Shown: positions 17,295 through 26,257, counted from the first letter of the stretch. The stretch: DNA of 64,000 nucleotides from SIG455 sp045646385 (GCA_045646385.1 JAZRKQ010000037.1:1-64000); one strand, 5' to 3'. The notes: generated by a model not told the origin, from the sequence alone. Made by a program: numbers and translations.

Positions 17295-17332
17295 TTATAC
17301 CCCTGATATACATGCGATAATCAGGGGTATTA
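17295..17332 (-). terminator. Terminator after corA
   Basis: AATACCCCTGAT pairs with ATCAGGGGTATT around a loop of about 12 nt, lying between corA and the downstream dipeptidase gene. Confidence 0.75.
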
Positions 17333-17337
17333 TTGTT

Positions 17338-18273
17338 TTATAAAAGTTTATTTTTAATAAGCGCTATCGTTGCAATCAATGTGGCAACGGCAGAAACACC
17401 TATCGCTATCCAAAAAGCATGCGGACCGTGTGCGAACGGTATTGCCTCTACATTCATACCGTAAAATGATGCTATCATAGTAGGCACAGACAGTATAATG
17501 GTAAATGAAGCAAGGTATTTCATCACAATATTCAAGTTGTTTGAAATAATCGAAGCAAATGCGTCCATAGTACTTGAAAGAATTGTAGAGTAAATACTAC
17601 ACATCTCAATCGCCTGACTGACTTCTATGAGTACGTCTTCAAGCAAGTCTTCGTCTTCTTCGTACAGTTTGATTATTCTTCCGCGTGAAAGTTTTTTGAT
17701 GGTTGCCTCATTAGCCTTTAATGATGTGGAAAAGTAAACCAAACTTTTTTCCAAATCAAGCAATTGGAAAAGTTTCTGATTTTTCATTGATTTATGCAAT
17801 TGCTTTTCCATATCTTTTGATACTTTATCAATCTGTTTAAGGTATTGCAGATACCTTACCGACACCTTATACAGAATCTGGAATATGAAACGCGCTTTCA
17901 TATTAGTATAAACGCCTTTCATTCTGCCTTGTGCAAACTCAGCAAGAATAGAATTTTCTTTAAGGCAAACAGTTATTATATTATTCTTTGCATATATAAT
18001 GCCCAAAGGCATAGTAGAATATATAATAGCACCGTTTTCCTCTGTAGCAAGCGGAATATCTATAATTGTAAGTATCTGTTCTTCTTCAATATCAATATGG
18101 GAACTTTCCTCATCGTCAAGCGCCGCACGCAGAAAATCCATTTCTATACCCAAAGCGGACGAAACGGACTTAAGTTCGTCCTCCTGCGGGTCTGTCATAT
18201 TAATCCAGCAATCTTTTTCTATATTTTCAACGGCTGTTATAACACCGTTGATTGTTTTGTAAATATTTATCAT
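17338..18273 (-). CDS. CorA-family divalent cation (magnesium) transporter
   Basis: This 311-residue protein has the CorA plan: a large soluble N-terminal domain, a long helix (VSKDMEKQLHKSMKNQKLFQLLDLEKSLVYF) and two C-terminal membrane segments. The pore motif GMNVEAIPF follows the first of these. CorA pentamers import Mg2+ or other divalent ions. The ribosome site before the ATG is weak (GGTGT), so translation may be coupled to cvpA 24 nt upstream. It is the third gene of the DUF5711-cvpA-corA operon and ends at a terminator. Confidence 0.92.
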   Translation of the reverse strand: MINIYKTINGVITAVENIEKDCWINMTDPQEDELKSVSSALGIEMDFLRAALDDEESSHIDIEEEQILTIIDIPLATEENGAIIYSTMPLGIIYAKNNIITVCLKENSILAEFAQGRMKGVYTNMKARFIFQILYKVSVRYLQYLKQIDKVSKDMEKQLHKSMKNQKLFQLLDLEKSLVYFSTSLKANEATIKKLSRGRIIKLYEEDEDLLEDVLIEVSQAIEMCSIYSTILSSTMDAFASIISNNLNIVMKYLASFTIILSVPTMIASFYGMNVEAIPFAHGPHAFWIAIGVSAVATLIATIALIKNKLL

Positions 18274-18297
18274 TGGTTACACCGACTTTCCTATATT

Positions 18298-18912
18298 TTA
18301 TTTTACATCAGGGAAAAATCCGAGCAAAAAACTGTTCTCGGCAACCATACTGACGACATAGGAAGTATCCATAATCTCACGTAAAAACTCTTCTGACGGA
18401 ATAATTGATACATATGTAAGTGCAAGTACCGCAATACATACCCAGAACATTCCGCTTACAACACCAAAAAGTCCGCCGAGTAATCTGTTACATTGCTTTA
18501 AAACTGGCAGTTTGGCAAACACATTAAGCACTTTAAATAAAAACTTTATAAAAAGTTTTACCACTATAACCGTTATTATAACTGATATTACACCTATAAT
18601 TACAGTTGCAAGGTTATTTGCCATAGCATCGGCGGCAGACTCTACACCCGCTTCAAGAGGTTTCCTTAAAAATTCGGGTACAGATGAAAGGTCTACTGCA
18701 GACGAACCCATAGAAGCGGAAAGTTTTTCTGTTACAAACTTTCCTAAAGGTGATTTTGCAATAAACGCTGTTATCTTACTGTACGATAAAAGTGCTATAA
18801 TTATAGAAATCAAAAGAGAGCACATATTACATAATGACTTGACAAATCCGCGCTTAAATCCTAAATAAGCGCAAATCACAATTACTGCTATCAATATAAT
18901 ATCAAGTATCAT
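18298..18912 (-). CDS. cvpA: CvpA family membrane protein
   Basis: A 204-residue protein with four hydrophobic segments (about 2-20, 24-45, 100-130 and 150-175), beginning MILDIILIAVIVICAYLGFKRGFVKSL, the typical CvpA start. CvpA proteins are inner-membrane proteins linked to colicin V production in E. coli; their role in Firmicutes is poorly defined. GGGAGGAG precedes the start. It lies between the DUF5711-like gene and corA on one transcript. Confidence 0.88.
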   Translation of the reverse strand: MILDIILIAVIVICAYLGFKRGFVKSLCNMCSLLISIIIALLSYSKITAFIAKSPLGKFVTEKLSASMGSSAVDLSSVPEFLRKPLEAGVESAADAMANNLATVIIGVISVIITVIVVKLFIKFLFKVLNVFAKLPVLKQCNRLLGGLFGVVSGMFWVCIAVLALTYVSIIPSEEFLREIMDTSYVVSMVAENSFLLGFFPDVK

Positions 18913-18947
18913 ATATATCTCCTCCCTTTTAATATATATTCAAAAAT

Positions 18948-20117
18948 TCACTGTAAATTAACTATTTCAGCATTATTGCCTGATGCTATCAAAGCATTTT
19001 CATCATCTAAAAGAACTGCTTTTTTAATATCTTTATTAACATCAAGTTTAGTAAGTTCTCCGCCGCGTTTGTTTACAAGCACAAGTTTTCTGTCAGATAC
19101 AACCAAAACTTTCCCGTCTGACGCATCTACACAACTAACAGCACCGCTTGCCATATATGTGCCTTTTTCTTTGAGATTTTCTGTTAAAATTTTAATTTCG
19201 GTATCATTTAAAACAGAATCACTTTCATTAAGAGCAAGCACGAGGCTATTGGCATCGCTTATGTCATAATTCGTAAGACTTTTTCCTGAATAAGAATACT
19301 CTGCCTTTTTTTCGCCGAGGCTGTTAAATACAGCCGCACCGATATCACCTACAACAAGCAAAGAATCCTTGCCTGTATATTTAATCTGCATAATTATATT
19401 ATTTTCTAAAATCTGTCCTGCGTAGGGCTTTTCCTGTGAGAAGTTAAAAAACATCAATCCTCCCGAAGCAGTGTTTTTAGAAAAATCTGCCGTAGCAACT
19501 GCTAAAGTTCGGTTATCGTATGAAATTGCAGCATCAATTATATAATTATCTGCACTGTGCCATTTATAAAGCACCTCGCCCTCGGGAGAATACACCACAA
19601 CCAGTGCTTTATACCCTTTTTCGCGGGTAATCAGTGCGCAGTATCCGTTTTTATTAACGCTTCCGCCAATAATGTTGTTTTCAGTGGGAAATTCTATTGA
19701 GTCGCCGCCTTTTGTAAGCATTGCACCCGGCACATCAAAACTATATGTCAATACGTATTTACCGCCTGTTTTGATAACGGGCGCAGCATTGTTCTGGTTA
19801 ATAGTCCAAATGTTGTTCATTTTACCATCAACACACGAAACGGTTGTATTGCGCGCAACAATGGCATTACCGTTTAATCCCTCTAAAGCATAGTCTTCCG
19901 TTTTTTCAAATTCTATAACTGTTTCATTTGCAAAGTCTATGCCAACACCTGAAAATGCATTGTGCAAAAGAGGGTTGTCTATATTCATATAAAGAGTAAA
20001 AGCAGTAGATACAACCAAAAGAAGTATCACAGCAATTAAAAATCTGTTCTTTTTAGCATGACGTTTTTTCTTTCTCTCTTCAATCTGAGATTTATCAATA
20101 GGTTTTTTATCACTCAT
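18948..20117 (-). CDS. Membrane-anchored beta-propeller-like protein (DUF5711-like)
   Basis: A 389-residue protein with a short basic cytoplasmic tail, one transmembrane segment (RFLIAVILLLVVSTAFTLYM, about 25-45) and a large extracytoplasmic domain of repeated beta-blade patterns (for example GYCALITREKGYKALVVVYSPEGEVLYKW). This fits the DUF5711 proteins often found next to cvpA in Clostridia; no activity is known. ATG 20117 (MSDKKPID) has GGGAGG 7 nt upstream and is preferred to the start five codons earlier. Confidence 0.78.
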   Translation of the reverse strand: MSDKKPIDKSQIEERKKKRHAKKNRFLIAVILLLVVSTAFTLYMNIDNPLLHNAFSGVGIDFANETVIEFEKTEDYALEGLNGNAIVARNTTVSCVDGKMNNIWTINQNNAAPVIKTGGKYVLTYSFDVPGAMLTKGGDSIEFPTENNIIGGSVNKNGYCALITREKGYKALVVVYSPEGEVLYKWHSADNYIIDAAISYDNRTLAVATADFSKNTASGGLMFFNFSQEKPYAGQILENNIIMQIKYTGKDSLLVVGDIGAAVFNSLGEKKAEYSYSGKSLTNYDISDANSLVLALNESDSVLNDTEIKILTENLKEKGTYMASGAVSCVDASDGKVLVVSDRKLVLVNKRGGELTKLDVNKDIKKAVLLDDENALIASGNNAEIVNLQ

Positions 20118-20152
20118 GGATAATCCTCCCAAAGGTCATAATATACATAAGT

Positions 20153-20181
20153 ATTATATCATACATCAATTGCGTTTGCAA
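20153..20181 (-). promoter_or_regulatory. Promoter of the DUF5711-cvpA-corA operon
   Basis: Minus-strand TTGCAA (20181-20176), 17 nt, TATAAT (20158-20153). Confidence 0.75.
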
Positions 20182-20198
20182 GGGTTTGAGGCAATAAA

Positions 20199-20226
20199 AA
20201 AAGACTTGTTTGATAACAAGTCTTTT
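20199..20226 (-). terminator. Terminator after tRNA-Thr
   Basis: AAAAGACTTGTT pairs with AACAAGTCTTTT around TGAT, followed by a T-run on the minus strand, 3 nt past the tRNA. Confidence 0.88.
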
Positions 20227-20229
20227 CAA

Positions 20230-20302
20230 AGCTGATGACCGGAATCGAACCGGTGACCTCTACACTACCAATGTAGTGCTCTACCTACTGAGCTACATCA
20301 GC
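20230..20302 (-). tRNA. tRNA-Thr (anticodon GGT)
   Basis: The acceptor arms GCTGATG/CATCAGC pair. The anticodon arm CTACA-TTGGTAG-TGTAG gives anticodon GGT (codons ACC/ACU), and the T-loop is GGTTCGATTCC. The discriminator is T and CCA is not encoded. The sequence just 5' of the tRNA repeats the acceptor strand (GCTGAT-GCTGATG). Confidence 0.95.
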
Positions 20303-20307
20303 ATCAG

Positions 20308-20330
20308 CGCTCTTTTATAGATAAAGAGCG
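20308..20330 (-). other. Leader hairpin directly upstream of tRNA-Thr
   Basis: CGCTCTTT and AAAGAGCG form an 8-bp stem with a 7-nt loop between the promoter and the mature tRNA end. It lies only 5 nt from the tRNA and may guide 5' processing. Confidence 0.5.
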
Positions 20331-20343
20331 ACCAACGTTATAT

Positions 20344-20372
20344 ATTATATCACGGTTTTTTAAATATGTCTA
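20344..20372 (-). promoter_or_regulatory. tRNA-Thr promoter
   Basis: Minus-strand TAGACA (20372-20367), 17 nt, TATAAT (20349-20344). Confidence 0.75.
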
Positions 20373-20395
20373 TAGTTTTTTTGAATTTTTTTAAT

Positions 20396-21802
20396 TTATT
20401 TAAGTACATTTATTTTATAATCATCTTCTATACCCGTTATGGTGCCGCCCATATCGAGCGTATCTGCAATAAGTCTGATATGGTCTGCCATAATCTCTTC
20501 TCCGGGAACTAAAATCGGCGCCCCCGGCGGATATTTACAAACTATTGTTCGTGCAACTCTGCCCACCGCCTGCGACATGTCCACAGTTTCGCAAGGCGAC
20601 AAAACTGCCTTACGTGGAGTGGTTACAATTCGTGGTGCAATTAGTTTAAAATCATCCGATTTATTATGTTTTAACGGCATTTTTTTAGTTATAGACATAA
20701 TTGCTTTTGCAAGGGTTTTGATATCGGATGGATTGTTATACGCAGTTGCTATGCACACAATATTGTTTGCATCTGCCATTTCAACTTCTATTTTATATTT
20801 TTTACGCAATATATCTGCAACGGCATATCCCGTAACAGGCAGTTTTGAAAAATTAATCACTATTCTGGTTTTATCCATTGCGTGTATTGCACAACCGCCC
20901 AAAAGTTCTTCTCCTACCCAATATGCTTTGGTTTGGTCATTTACTAACGCGCGGCATTTATCGATTTCACACAGTATAGAGGCATAACGCTTTTTAAGTT
21001 CCTTATAGTTTAAAACTGATGCCTCTAACACACACAATGCCGCATAAGACGGACTTGATGTGTGGTACAAAGAAAGCACTTCTTCAATCTGCCACGCAGA
21101 AAACTTATCTGTATTTATATGCAAAAGCGCACCGCCAGACAAAGCGCCCATAGTTTTATGTATACTCTGCACGCACATATCTGCACCGCATTTAATGGCA
21201 TTATCGGGAAAATCCTCTGTTACATGAAAATGCGCACCATGAGCCTCGTCAACAAGGAGAAGCATACCTGCTTTATGCACAATTTGGGCAATAGATTTAA
21301 CATCACTTGCCGTTCCGTAATATGTAGGGGACGTTATAATAACCGCCTTTGCATCAGGATTAGACTCTGCTACGCTTTCAACTTCAGCAGGCAAAATGCC
21401 GCCAGTAAACCCGAACTGATAGTTATATTCCGGTGTTATATAAACGGGAACAGCACCACGCAATATTATTGCATTTATAACAGACTTATGGCAAAACCTG
21501 TCTACAATAATCATATCCCCCTCGCCGACGGCGAGAGAAATCATAGAATATATCCCGCTTGTTGCACCGCCGAGCAGATAATGCGAACTCAACGTGCCGT
21601 AAATATTGGAAAGTTGTTTCTGACTTTCTTTAATATAACTTTGGGGAGAGAGCATATTATCAGTATCGTCAAGTTCAGTAACGTCTAATTTAAAAAGGTT
21701 TTTGCCGTCAATAACGCCCCTACCTTTATGACCGGGCATAGAAAATGATATTCTGCCCTTTGATACATATTTTGATATACCCTCATTAATCGGCAAAGAC
21801 AT
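20396..21802 (-). CDS. Orn/Lys/Arg decarboxylase family PLP enzyme
   Basis: A 468-residue fold-type I PLP enzyme of the short Orn/Lys/Arg decarboxylase group (SpeA/YaaO-like), which makes a polyamine precursor by decarboxylating a basic amino acid. It shows FSMPGHKGR at 20-28, the PLP-contacting DEAHGAHF at 185-192 and the Schiff-base lysine in SIHKTMGALSGGA (Lys216), then the C-terminal wing with PPGAPILVPGE. The exact substrate cannot be read. ATG 21802 is chosen because GAAAGG lies 8 nt upstream. It is the last gene of a six-gene operon that starts at 25700. Confidence 0.88.
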   Translation of the reverse strand: MSLPINEGISKYVSKGRISFSMPGHKGRGVIDGKNLFKLDVTELDDTDNMLSPQSYIKESQKQLSNIYGTLSSHYLLGGATSGIYSMISLAVGEGDMIIVDRFCHKSVINAIILRGAVPVYITPEYNYQFGFTGGILPAEVESVAESNPDAKAVIITSPTYYGTASDVKSIAQIVHKAGMLLLVDEAHGAHFHVTEDFPDNAIKCGADMCVQSIHKTMGALSGGALLHINTDKFSAWQIEEVLSLYHTSSPSYAALCVLEASVLNYKELKKRYASILCEIDKCRALVNDQTKAYWVGEELLGGCAIHAMDKTRIVINFSKLPVTGYAVADILRKKYKIEVEMADANNIVCIATAYNNPSDIKTLAKAIMSITKKMPLKHNKSDDFKLIAPRIVTTPRKAVLSPCETVDMSQAVGRVARTIVCKYPPGAPILVPGEEIMADHIRLIADTLDMGGTITGIEDDYKINVLK

Positions 21803-21821
21803 AGCAATCACCTTTCAAATA

Positions 21822-22904
21822 TTATTCATAAACTCTTTCAACATCTTTGCTTACAAGTATGGGGTTTGCATTGGTTTCTACAATATCCCCTACTTTGATA
21901 TCGGCACAGGTTATATCTACAATTATATTATACATACTTATTCTGCCGATAAGCGGATATGACCTTCCGCAGATGTTTACAGTGTTTTTCTTTCCGAGTG
22001 TACGGAAATCGTTATACATATAACGAAGAATATCCATAAACCTGAAAGTATCACGGCTTTTTTCCACACCATAGCCGTCTTTATAGCCAATCGGTACAAC
22101 AGCAATCTTAGTTTCTTTTTTTGTAGTATACGTATTGGCATAGCCTACGTGGTATCCTGCAGGCAATGTTTTAACCTCTATAACATTCGAACGCATAGTA
22201 CCTATACGTTTCAAACCATAATTGTTATTAAGCGGAAGTCTGCCCAAAAATGCAGAGCCTACACGCACCGCGTCTAAATTCATATCTTTATACTGCAAGA
22301 ACGCACACGAATTGCATATATGTTTTAAAAGATTTGTTATTCCTGCATATTCAAGTTTATCTATGCAATTTAAAAATCTGTCGTACTGCAACTGAACATC
22401 TGCTCTTTTATCGGAAAACGAAAATGAAAAGTGCGAAAATACGCCTTCGACATTTATATTATCATATTTCTTTACGCAATCAATTGCACTGTCGATATCA
22501 TCGCACGAAAAGCCGAATCTACCAAATCCCGTGTCTATTTTAAGATGCACACGTGCGGAAGTTTCACCCGCAAGGGCAGAGATTTTTTCAAATGCTTCAG
22601 CAGAGCCGGCAGAGAGAATCACACCCAATTCAAGACAGGTTTTTATATCCTCTTCAACCGCAGTTGCAGTTAAAAGCAAAATATCGTTATCAAAACCGGC
22701 ATCACGCAGTGTTTTTGCCTCTTCCACTTCGGATACGGCAAAAAAATCTATTCCGTTTTCTTTCAAAACACCGGCAAACTCAACAATCCCCAGTCCGTAA
22801 CCGCCGCCTTTTAAAACGGCTATAACTCTGGAATTGTCTGCAATATCTTTTATAATGCCGATATTATGAATTAAATCGGCTTTATTTATCACATACTGTT
22901 TCAT
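21822..22904 (-). CDS. alr: Alanine racemase
   Basis: A 360-residue PLP enzyme converting L- to D-alanine for peptidoglycan. The PLP lysine is Lys32 in VLKGGGYGLG, a departure from the usual VKANAYGHG although the key Lys, Tyr and Gly are kept. The barrel has HLKIDTGFGRFGF and the C-terminal domain has GYANTYTTKKETKIAVVPIGYKDGY, which supplies the second catalytic Tyr. It is slightly shorter than the usual 370-390 residues. The gene is 1 nt from the femAB-like gene, so the two probably serve the wall together. Confidence 0.9.
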   Translation of the reverse strand: MKQYVINKADLIHNIGIIKDIADNSRVIAVLKGGGYGLGIVEFAGVLKENGIDFFAVSEVEEAKTLRDAGFDNDILLLTATAVEEDIKTCLELGVILSAGSAEAFEKISALAGETSARVHLKIDTGFGRFGFSCDDIDSAIDCVKKYDNINVEGVFSHFSFSFSDKRADVQLQYDRFLNCIDKLEYAGITNLLKHICNSCAFLQYKDMNLDAVRVGSAFLGRLPLNNNYGLKRIGTMRSNVIEVKTLPAGYHVGYANTYTTKKETKIAVVPIGYKDGYGVEKSRDTFRFMDILRYMYNDFRTLGKKNTVNICGRSYPLIGRISMYNIIVDITCADIKVGDIVETNANPILVSKDVERVYE

Positions 22905-22905
22905 A

Positions 22906-23961
22906 TTATTTCTGACCTTTCAAAAGGTAGATTTTCTTACGAAGTTCACGATAAATCTTCTCGCCATGTTCAACCATAAAATACATAAACGGTGAAAATA
23001 CATAGTCCATCTCGCCGACAAACTCTGTAAACTTTCCGTTAAAGCCTTTTTTGAATCTGTAAAGACCATAAAGAGGATTACTCTCGTCAATATCGCCCGA
23101 AATACCTCTGAAATCGTATATGTCACAATTATTTTCAAGTGCCCATTTAATCATTTCAAGTTGGAGCAGATAGTTTGGCATAACATTTCTGTATTCATTT
23201 GAACTTGCCCCGTATAAATACCATACTTTATTTCCATAAAGAATAGCAAGTGTTCCTGCAACTACTTTACCGTCGTAATGTGCAAGGTACAGACGCAAGT
23301 TTTCAGGTGCCATACAGTCGTACATCTTTTCAAAATACTCTAATGTACGCACAACAAATTCATCGCGAGTTCCGGTAACAACCATAATATCGTGGAATGT
23401 TTTAAGGTCTTCCCTTGTACCGATTGTAACCTCTACACCCTTACGGACTGCAAGGCGGATATTATACCTTGTTTTAGTATGGAATATATCCATAAGTTCT
23501 TCCTCAGTTTTATCCTTTACATCAAGACGGAATACAAATCTCGGTTGAATACCCTCAAAATTTTTAGATGCATTTTTAAATTTGAAACCCATCTTTTTAG
23601 CCATTGAAACAAATTTTTCGTTTTCAATCTCTACATCAGGGTCAATTTTAAGAACATAACTTTTATACTCTTTTGCTTTTTGTTTTGCACCCTCTATAAG
23701 TTCGCGCAGAGTTTCCTCATCATCAATATCGCACACGGGACCGCGAGGAGCGTACATAAGTGTGCTTTTAAAGAAAGGCACTTTACGGATTAAAATGCTG
23801 AGTGTTCCTTTGATGTTTCCGTTTTCGTCTTCGCTTACAATAACCTCATTTTTCCAGTTATCTTTAACATCTGCCCACATAGGCGCTTGCATAAAATGAG
23901 ATTTGTAATGGTTTGTGATAAATTCTTCATACTTTTTCTGGTCTTTAACTGTAGTAATCAA
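22906..23961 (-). CDS. FemAB/FemX-family peptidoglycan aminoacyltransferase
   Basis: A 351-residue protein of the FemXAB group with two GNAT-like domains. FemX-type enzymes transfer an amino acid from aminoacyl-tRNA to the stem peptide of lipid II to build the interpeptide bridge. Visible family patterns are HFMQAPMWADVKDNW at the N-terminus, KTRYNIRLAVRKGV near residue 165 and the C-terminal LYGASSNEYRNVMPNYLLQLEMIKWA with YDFRGISG. There is no coiled-coil insertion, so it is more FemX/MurM-like than FemA/FemB. Its place beside alr suggests an Ala- or Ser-adding role, but this is inference. Its start overlaps the upstream gene by 4 nt. Confidence 0.85.
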   Translation of the reverse strand: MITTVKDQKKYEEFITNHYKSHFMQAPMWADVKDNWKNEVIVSEDENGNIKGTLSILIRKVPFFKSTLMYAPRGPVCDIDDEETLRELIEGAKQKAKEYKSYVLKIDPDVEIENEKFVSMAKKMGFKFKNASKNFEGIQPRFVFRLDVKDKTEEELMDIFHTKTRYNIRLAVRKGVEVTIGTREDLKTFHDIMVVTGTRDEFVVRTLEYFEKMYDCMAPENLRLYLAHYDGKVVAGTLAILYGNKVWYLYGASSNEYRNVMPNYLLQLEMIKWALENNCDIYDFRGISGDIDESNPLYGLYRFKKGFNGKFTEFVGEMDYVFSPFMYFMVEHGEKIYRELRKKIYLLKGQK

Positions 23962-24443
23962 TTTTTTACTCCTCCTTGAGCAGCGGAATATATTTTATTT
24001 TCTATAAGTGATACCATTTTATCTGACGGTGCAAAAACAACTTTCACCTTGCCATCTGCAGTATCAAAAACAATTGCATATTTATTATCTGTCTGTGTGC
24101 ATAAAGTCAATGTTTTTGCATTGCACGACTTTATTTTTTCATCATCAGCAGGAAGAAACAACTCAATAGCATTATACGCAATTTCAGTACGTGCCCTTTC
24201 TCTTCCGCCGAGTTGAGTGGAAATGGCCAACTCTTCATCGGTTAATTCATATTCGTACGAGCACATATATCTTTTAATAAGTATATACACAAATGCAACA
24301 AGTACAGCCATAAACGCAACATCTTTCAGAATTTGAAAAACAGGCAAAATATTAAGCAAAATGCGTAAGACCGCAACAAGCAGAACAAAAGCAATTATCA
24401 TTTTGAATCCGCCTGTATTTTTACTGTTAGTTTCTTTATACAT
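23958..24443 (-). CDS. Small membrane protein, unknown function
   Basis: A 161-residue protein with two closely spaced membrane segments (about 15-33 and 40-58) followed by a soluble beta-rich domain (CSYEYELTDEELAISTQLGGRERARTEI) that recalls a PH-like domain. I do not recognise a named family. It lies between birA and the femAB-like gene and overlaps the latter by 4 nt, suggesting translational coupling in the operon. Confidence 0.75.
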   Translation of the reverse strand: MYKETNSKNTGGFKMIIAFVLLVAVLRILLNILPVFQILKDVAFMAVLVAFVYILIKRYMCSYEYELTDEELAISTQLGGRERARTEIAYNAIELFLPADDEKIKSCNAKTLTLCTQTDNKYAIVFDTADGKVKVVFAPSDKMVSLIENKIYSAAQGGVKN

Positions 24444-24454
24444 ACTATTCTCCT

Positions 24455-25186
24455 CTACACATACCCATATACTCCGCGAACAGAAACCTCGCCTGCATTA
24501 ACATTCACAATTTCGTTTTCCGTTACAATATCCAAAGAGCCGTCGATACGCACATCAACGCACTTGCCTTCAAACACCGTTCCGTCTGTATTATAATGAA
24601 CAGCAACATGACTGCCCAAAGTAATGCACGCTTTTTTGTAAAGGCATATTATATCATCATTCGACAAATTCAAATATACATTATTGAATTCTTCGAAAAA
24701 ATTATTTACAAGTGTATTGCGGTCAATCTCTTTACTTGTAATCAATTTCAAAGATGTCGCTCTGTAATCAAGTTCACCAAAATCTGTATTATTCGCATTT
24801 ATGCCGATACCAGCCATGACATAAACGGAATTATCACCGTAAAAAGCAGATTTTGTAAGTATACCGCATACCTTTTTGCCGTCAACCACAATATCATTTG
24901 GCCATTTTATTGCACAAGGTACATAACGGCTGACTGTGTTATATGCAGCCAATGCACAAACAATTGCAAGGAATGGTATACTTTGAACATCGCTTTCGGG
25001 AAGAATATAAAAGGAAAAATACGCGCCCCCGATATCCGACACCCACGCACGTCCGTTGCGTCCTATTCCGCCCGTCTGGCTATCCGCCACGACAGTAAGC
25101 CCATTTTCGGGAGGCAACTTATCAAGTTCATCAAATGTAGATGTCACAGTATCAAAATATAAAATATTTTTGCCAAAATCAGCCAT
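24455..25186 (-). CDS. birA: Biotin--[acetyl-CoA-carboxylase] ligase, without DNA-binding domain
   Basis: This 243-residue ligase forms biotinyl-AMP and attaches biotin to carboxylase carrier domains. The biotin loop reads SQTGGIGRNGRAWVS (family GRGRRGR, with Asn replacing one Arg), and KWPNDIVVDGKKVCGIL carries the catalytic Lys. The N-terminal helix-turn-helix of repressor-type BirA is missing, so it cannot itself regulate biotin genes. ATG 25186 (MADFGKN) follows AGAGGA; earlier in-frame starts overlap that site. It starts 2 nt after the stop of the phosphoesterase gene. Confidence 0.92.
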   Translation of the reverse strand: MADFGKNILYFDTVTSTFDELDKLPPENGLTVVADSQTGGIGRNGRAWVSDIGGAYFSFYILPESDVQSIPFLAIVCALAAYNTVSRYVPCAIKWPNDIVVDGKKVCGILTKSAFYGDNSVYVMAGIGINANNTDFGELDYRATSLKLITSKEIDRNTLVNNFFEEFNNVYLNLSNDDIICLYKKACITLGSHVAVHYNTDGTVFEGKCVDVRIDGSLDIVTENEIVNVNAGEVSVRGVYGYV

Positions 25187-25188
25187 AA

Positions 25189-25662
25189 TCATTCCTCTGC
25201 ACAACACATACGTGCATCAACTTTTCCGTTTGTTATCTCTATCCAACCATAAGTGCTGACCGTTCCGGGATTCATAATTATAATATCGCCCATATTATCA
25301 AGCAATGGTTTATGTGTGTGACCAAAAAATGCCACATCAGCACCCTTACCTTTAGCATACTCAACATAGGCAGAAATACCGTTTTTAACATTATGAGCGT
25401 GCCCGTGACACATAAGCAATTTAACACCGTCAATATCAAGCATACGCTCTGCAGGAGCATTTGTAAAAGAGGTCCAGTCACAATTTCCGCAAACACCTAT
25501 AACATCAATATCGGGGAATATATGTTTAATATCATCGGCATCATCTGCCAAATCACCTAAATGCAATACATAGTCGGGCTTTCTGCGAGTTATAATATCA
25601 ATCGCTTCAGATATATTTTTATGTGTATCGCTGATAACCAGCAATTTAATTGCAGAATTCAT
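25189..25662 (-). CDS. YfcE/MJ0936-type metallophosphoesterase
   Basis: A 157-residue calcineurin-like phosphodiesterase with all metal motifs: ISDTHKN, HLGDLADD, GNCDW, CHGHAHNV and GHTHKP. Members hydrolyse phosphodiesters; the natural substrate is usually unknown. The start at ATG 25662 (MNSAIKLL) is chosen because it begins the conserved domain and lies downstream of the promoter; the longer frame would begin upstream of the transcription start. It heads the operon phosphoesterase-birA-unknown-femAB-alr-decarboxylase. Confidence 0.88.
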   Translation of the reverse strand: MNSAIKLLVISDTHKNISEAIDIITRRKPDYVLHLGDLADDADDIKHIFPDIDVIGVCGNCDWTSFTNAPAERMLDIDGVKLLMCHGHAHNVKNGISAYVEYAKGKGADVAFFGHTHKPLLDNMGDIIIMNPGTVSTYGWIEITNGKVDARMCCAEE

Positions 25663-25699
25663 ATAAGTACACCCAGTTTCAACAAATTTAACCATTATA

Positions 25700-25728
25700 A
25701 TTATATCATTAAACCAATTCAATTGCAA
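25700..25728 (-). promoter_or_regulatory. Promoter of the phosphoesterase-birA-femAB-alr operon
   Basis: Minus-strand TTGCAA (25728-25723), 17 nt, TATAAT (25705-25700). It is the only good sigma-A match before the six tightly packed minus-strand genes. Confidence 0.72.
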
Positions 25729-25770
25729 GAAAAAGGTTGATTTTTGACAACGCATAATTCAAACAATTTT

Positions 25771-25795
25771 AAAGCCACACATAAAGTGTGGCTTT
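25771..25795. terminator. Intrinsic terminator
   Basis: AAAGCCACAC pairs with GTGTGGCTTT around ATAAA, ending the minus-strand gene at 25802. Confidence 0.85.
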
Positions 25796-25801
25796 AGATT
25801 T

Positions 25802-26236
25802 TTATTCTGTATAATTATCTTCTTCGGGCACAGGAATTTGCTCTGTTTCAAAAAATTCTTCTGTAATAACAGGTTCTTCCACAGGTGCTTCTAATAAGTC
25901 ATTTATTTTAATCTCTATATTTTCTGTATCGTTTTCTTTTTCTTCACTTATCTTTACCATTTTAAGGCCAAAAACACAAATCAGCACAATTCCGCCCACT
26001 AAAAGTACCGCACCAAAAGCAATCTTTAAAATATCACAAAGTGCCTGAATGTTATTTGCAGTCTGTGCAGCAGCATTCTGTATACCCGTGTAAGCATCTC
26101 CACCGTACTGCAATGAATTTTCCCAACTGCCGTTATCCATACAGAACACTATAATTGAAAAAATTATTGAAATAATACCGGAGATTATCCCCAACGCAGA
26201 AAATGTCTTTTCTTTATTAATATCTTTACTTTTCAT
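25802..26236 (-). CDS. Two-TM protein with acidic tail, unknown function
   Basis: A 144-residue protein with two membrane segments (about 12-32 and 71-93) separated by an extracytoplasmic loop rich in Asn, Gln and Ala, and followed by a strongly acidic cytoplasmic tail (EKENDTENIEIKINDLLEAPVEEP). No family is recognised. AAGGAGG precedes the ATG. It is a short transcription unit downstream of the glycosylase gene, ending at a terminator. Confidence 0.72.
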   Translation of the reverse strand: MKSKDINKEKTFSALGIISGIISIIFSIIVFCMDNGSWENSLQYGGDAYTGIQNAAAQTANNIQALCDILKIAFGAVLLVGGIVLICVFGLKMVKISEEKENDTENIEIKINDLLEAPVEEPVITEEFFETEQIPVPEEDNYTE

Positions 26237-26257
26237 ACCATATTCCTCCTTATAAAT

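Noticed and set aside
21062..21688. 208-codon plus-strand open frame antisense to the decarboxylase-family gene
   Set aside because: No ribosome site and an implausible composition rich in Cys, Arg and His; the opposite strand is a complete PLP enzyme.
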